Assembly: GCA_049515175.1 (NCBI GenBank)
Contig: JBEKUI010000036.1
Location: 1 to 23,150 of the forward strand
Reading direction: 5' to 3'
Origin: JACQNR01 sp049515175
Lineage (GTDB): Bacteria > Acidobacteriota > Terriglobia > UBA7540
DNA length: 23,150 bases
Under the pieces are notes generated by a model, which did not search any database, was not told where the DNA came from, and saw only the letters and a program-made list of their open reading frames with translations. This document shows positions 22,605 to 23,150 of the stretch, in pieces; position 1 is the stretch's first letter; every line of letters begins with the position of its first letter. Position numbers and translations under genes: made by a program.

Positions 22605-23150
22605 CTACTTCAGGGCCTCGGCTGCCTCCCTGGCAATGAGGCCGAATCCTTTTGCCCTCGCATCCTTTTCGAGAGCTTCGAGACGCGCGCGCCCCGAAGC
22701 GGACTTGCCGGATTTTATTTCGATCTCGCCTAGCGCAAGACGGGCCTCAAGCTCATACTCGAGAAAGCTGAACTTCTTCCCATCCGCAAGCGTTGCGTCA
22801 AGCGTTCTTGTGGCCACTCCAATATTTCCGGAAGCAGCACCTATGCGCGCGGAGGTGATCGCAAGAGGCAGTCGGACATCCAGGTCCAGTGAGGCGGCGG
22901 CAAGAGTTGTGGCGCGGTCAATAACCTTTCGTGCCTCCGCGAGCTTGCCTTGTGCAAGTAGAGACCGCGCGAGGACTTCGCGGGCAGATGCCTCACTATC
23001 GCGGGACCGTTCCTTCCGGAACTCCACCACAGCCCTCCTGACGGACCGCTCTCCCTCGCTTGGCCGCCCCTCAGCGATGGAGAGTTTGGCAAGTTGCAGC
23101 TGAGTTCCGGCCGCGCCGCCTTTTTCCCCTATCTGAATTTGATTCCCGAG
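22605..23150 (-). CDS. C-terminal TPR-like region of a larger protein (5' end outside window)
   Basis: The frame is open from the window edge to the stop at 22605, giving at least 181 residues. It consists of helical repeats of TPR character: LQLAKLSIAEGRPSEGERSVRRA, SAREVLARSLLAQGKLAEARKVIDRA, LPLAITSARIGAASGN, YELEARLALGEIEIKSGK, and ends with RARLEALEKDARAKGFGLIAREA. I recall this ending from long acidobacterial proteins with an N-terminal Ser/Thr kinase or winged-helix domain followed by repeats, so this is probably the tail of such a signalling protein; the catalytic or DNA-binding part is outside the window. A GTG at 23030 could start a shorter protein but the repeat pattern continues upstream of it. 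Confidence 0.8.
   Translation of the reverse strand, partial: LGNQIQIGEKGGAAGTQLQLAKLSIAEGRPSEGERSVRRAVVEFRKERSRDSEASAREVLARSLLAQGKLAEARKVIDRATTLAAASLDLDVRLPLAITSARIGAASGNIGVATRTLDATLADGKKFSFLEYELEARLALGEIEIKSGKSASGRARLEALEKDARAKGFGLIAREAAEALK

Noticed and set aside
1..23150. CRISPR arrays, tRNA or rRNA genes, prophage or defence-system genes
   Set aside because: No regular direct repeats of CRISPR size, no tRNA-like cloverleaf, and no nuclease, integrase or phage proteins were recognised.

Overview
The window looks like chromosomal DNA of a GC-rich, Gram-negative soil bacterium, most probably an Acidobacteriota member. The pointers are: a 1146-residue Oar-type TonB-dependent receptor with an N-terminal carboxypeptidase-regulatory-like domain; a FecR protein with a Trp-rich middle and a Ser/Gly tail; an exported protein carrying an RVFTNDD motif; a Tat-exported IorAB-type molybdenum hydroxylase; and the C-terminal TPR-like part of what resembles an acidobacterial kinase or regulator. 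The assignment rests on recalled family distribution, not on a marker gene.

Layout. (1) 1-1033, minus strand: the first 47 codons of a methylmalonyl-CoA mutase large subunit, an 81-residue two-helix membrane protein before it, and mscL with a C-terminal zinc ribbon. (2) 1175-2465, plus strand: a clear sigma-70-like promoter, a 100-residue conserved-looking protein, and a Memo-like protein (AmrB). A hairpin at 2557-2594 separates this unit from a convergent gene. (3) 2615-6576, minus strand: FecR/Trp-rich exported protein, an exported protein of unknown function, and the YebC regulator. (4) 6758-10255, minus strand: Oar-type receptor with a strong terminator and an upstream region holding two abutting inverted repeats. 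(5) 10749-13399: an exported polysaccharide deacetylase-like protein (minus) divergent from thiL (plus). (6) 13532-16643, minus strand: kdgK, eda, a 61-residue membrane/zinc-ribbon protein translationally coupled to eda, and an EamA exporter. kdgK and eda supply the lower steps of 2-keto-3-deoxygluconate breakdown to pyruvate and glyceraldehyde-3-phosphate. The kdgK-eda spacer is built largely of degenerate 7- and 8-base tandem repeats. (7) 16799-17005: dodecin, divergent from kdgK. (8) 17425-18787, minus strand: an AT-rich orphan gene and an exported unknown. (9) 18849-21520, minus strand: IorAB-type molybdenum hydroxylase, two subunits overlapping by ATGA. (10) 21770-22544: a scrapyard with a MarR-family fragment, a heptamer repeat array, a small DUF6788-like gene and an insertion-sequence-end-like motif. 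(11) 22605-23150: 3' end of a TPR-like gene running off the window.

Most of the window is ordinary housekeeping and accessory chromosome. I do not see a defence island, CRISPR array, phage or biosynthetic cluster. The best leads are two separate zinc-ribbon/membrane combinations (one fused to MscL, one coupled to eda), a pseudomurein-binding-repeat-like segment on the polysaccharide deacetylase, the heptamer repeats, and the AT-rich orphan gene with a nine-base homopolymer near its start. None is shown to be a new system by sequence alone.
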